Of a stretch of DNA of 6,463 nucleotides, positions 5,913 through 6,463 are shown one piece after another; the stretch's first letter is position 1; each line of letters starts with the position of its first letter. A model generated the notes under the pieces. It made no database searches, was not told the origin of the DNA, and was given only the letters and a program-made list of their open reading frames with translations. Position numbers and translations under genes: made by a program. The DNA comes from Coprobacillus sp. (GTDB lineage Bacteria > Bacillota_I > Bacilli_A > RFN20 > CAG-826): assembly GCA_021203745.1 (NCBI GenBank), contig JAJQAP010000035.1:1-6463 (forward strand), given 5' to 3'.

Positions 5913-6463
5913 TTAGAGATTATTTGCGGCTTTTATCGCTTCTACTTCAACGTTTTCGTCAAGACGAGGGAAAAGCGGCTCAGATTTACCGAGTTTTTGT
6001 CCACCGATAATTCCAAAAGTATAAATATTTTTGTAATCTCTTAGTTTTTGCGCAATATTTAATTGGTCAAAAGCTTTTTCAGATGACTCCACAAGGACAG
6101 GGCGATAGAGTTGCGAAGCTACATATAAGACATTAATTAGATGAGACATAACAGAGGCTAACTCATCTATCTTACCTTCTTTAAATAGTGCCCAAGGTTG
6201 AGTTTCATCGATATATTTGTTCGCTCTATTTACAAGATCATTAACACAGATAAAAGCATCGGTGATTTTTAAATCATCCATCAATTCTTCATACTTTGAA
6301 ATCGTTTCTTTTGTGGTTTCTCTTAGGTCTTTATCAAATGGGGTAAGGTCGCCTTTATACTGTGGGACCACTCCATCAAAATACTTATTAACCATTCCAA
6401 TTGTTCTATTTAGAAGATTTCCATAGGAATTAACTAAATCCATATTGATACGTTCTACAAACT
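5913..6463 (-). CDS. metG: Methionyl-tRNA synthetase, C-terminal part (5' end outside window)
   Basis: The frame is open to the window edge: codons upstream of the first internal ATG (6441-6443) encode FVERIN, continuing the family sequence FVERINMDLVNSYGNLLNRT. So this is the 3' portion of metG; the catalytic HIGH and KMSKS region lies outside. What remains is the helical anticodon-binding domain. By my alignment from memory, N and R of GNLLNR (about 6417-6419 and 6405-6407) and the W of TQPWALF (6192-6194) correspond to E. coli N391, R395 and W461, which read the CAU anticodon. The protein ends soon after PLFPRLDENV, with no C-terminal EMAP/Trbp-like tRNA-binding domain, so it is probably the short form of MetRS. 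The enzyme charges tRNA-Met, including the initiator, in the cytosol. The gene is followed after 16 bases by rlmD, likely in one transcript. Confidence 0.93.
   Translation of the reverse strand, partial: FVERINMDLVNSYGNLLNRTIGMVNKYFDGVVPQYKGDLTPFDKDLRETTKETISKYEELMDDLKITDAFICVNDLVNRANKYIDETQPWALFKEGKIDELASVMSHLINVLYVASQLYRPVLVESSEKAFDQLNIAQKLRDYKNIYTFGIIGGQKLGKSEPLFPRLDENVEVEAIKAANNL

Noticed and set aside
6217..6426. Open frame of 69 codons on the + strand
   Set aside because: It is antisense to the conserved anticodon-binding domain of metG, and the translation resembles no family known to me.

Overview
The window is AT-rich (roughly one third G+C by eye) bacterial DNA, densely coding and in the standard genetic code: TGG is used for Trp, and TGA ends the rRNA methyltransferase gene. 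The protein families, the AGGAG-type ribosome binding sites, the T-rich hairpin terminators and the low G+C suggest a Bacillota/Mycoplasmatota-type bacterium, possibly an uncultured gut lineage. No rRNA marker is present, so the taxon is an inference only.

Layout. On the + strand, 1-1464 is the 3' part of a gene whose product is the second half of a MATE-family membrane transporter followed by a C-terminal cytidylate-kinase-like domain. A compact hairpin at 1483-1508 separates it from a convergent gene and looks usable in both directions. All other genes lie on the - strand. They are, in transcription order from the right edge: the 3' part of metG (methionyl-tRNA synthetase, cut by the window end); an RlmD/RlmCD-type 23S rRNA uracil-C5 methyltransferase; a GNAT acetyltransferase that starts inside the methyltransferase stop codon (ATGA overlap); an 88-base gap with a candidate promoter and a perfect AT inverted repeat; a six-helix membrane protein of unknown function; a nicotinamidase/isochorismatase-family cysteine hydrolase whose ribosome binding site overlaps the preceding stop; a hairpin plus T-tract terminator; and a WYL-domain transcriptional regulator with its own candidate promoter.

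How the genes work together. metG, rlmD and the acetyltransferase form a tight translation-related cluster (16-base gap, then a 4-base overlap). The membrane protein and the cysteine hydrolase form a second, translationally coupled pair. The WYL regulator appears to be a single-gene unit, and its target cannot be read from the sequence. The least ordinary element is the transporter-kinase fusion. The rest is mainly housekeeping and small accessory genes. I see no CRISPR array, insertion sequence, tRNA, rRNA, or convincing phage or defence system.
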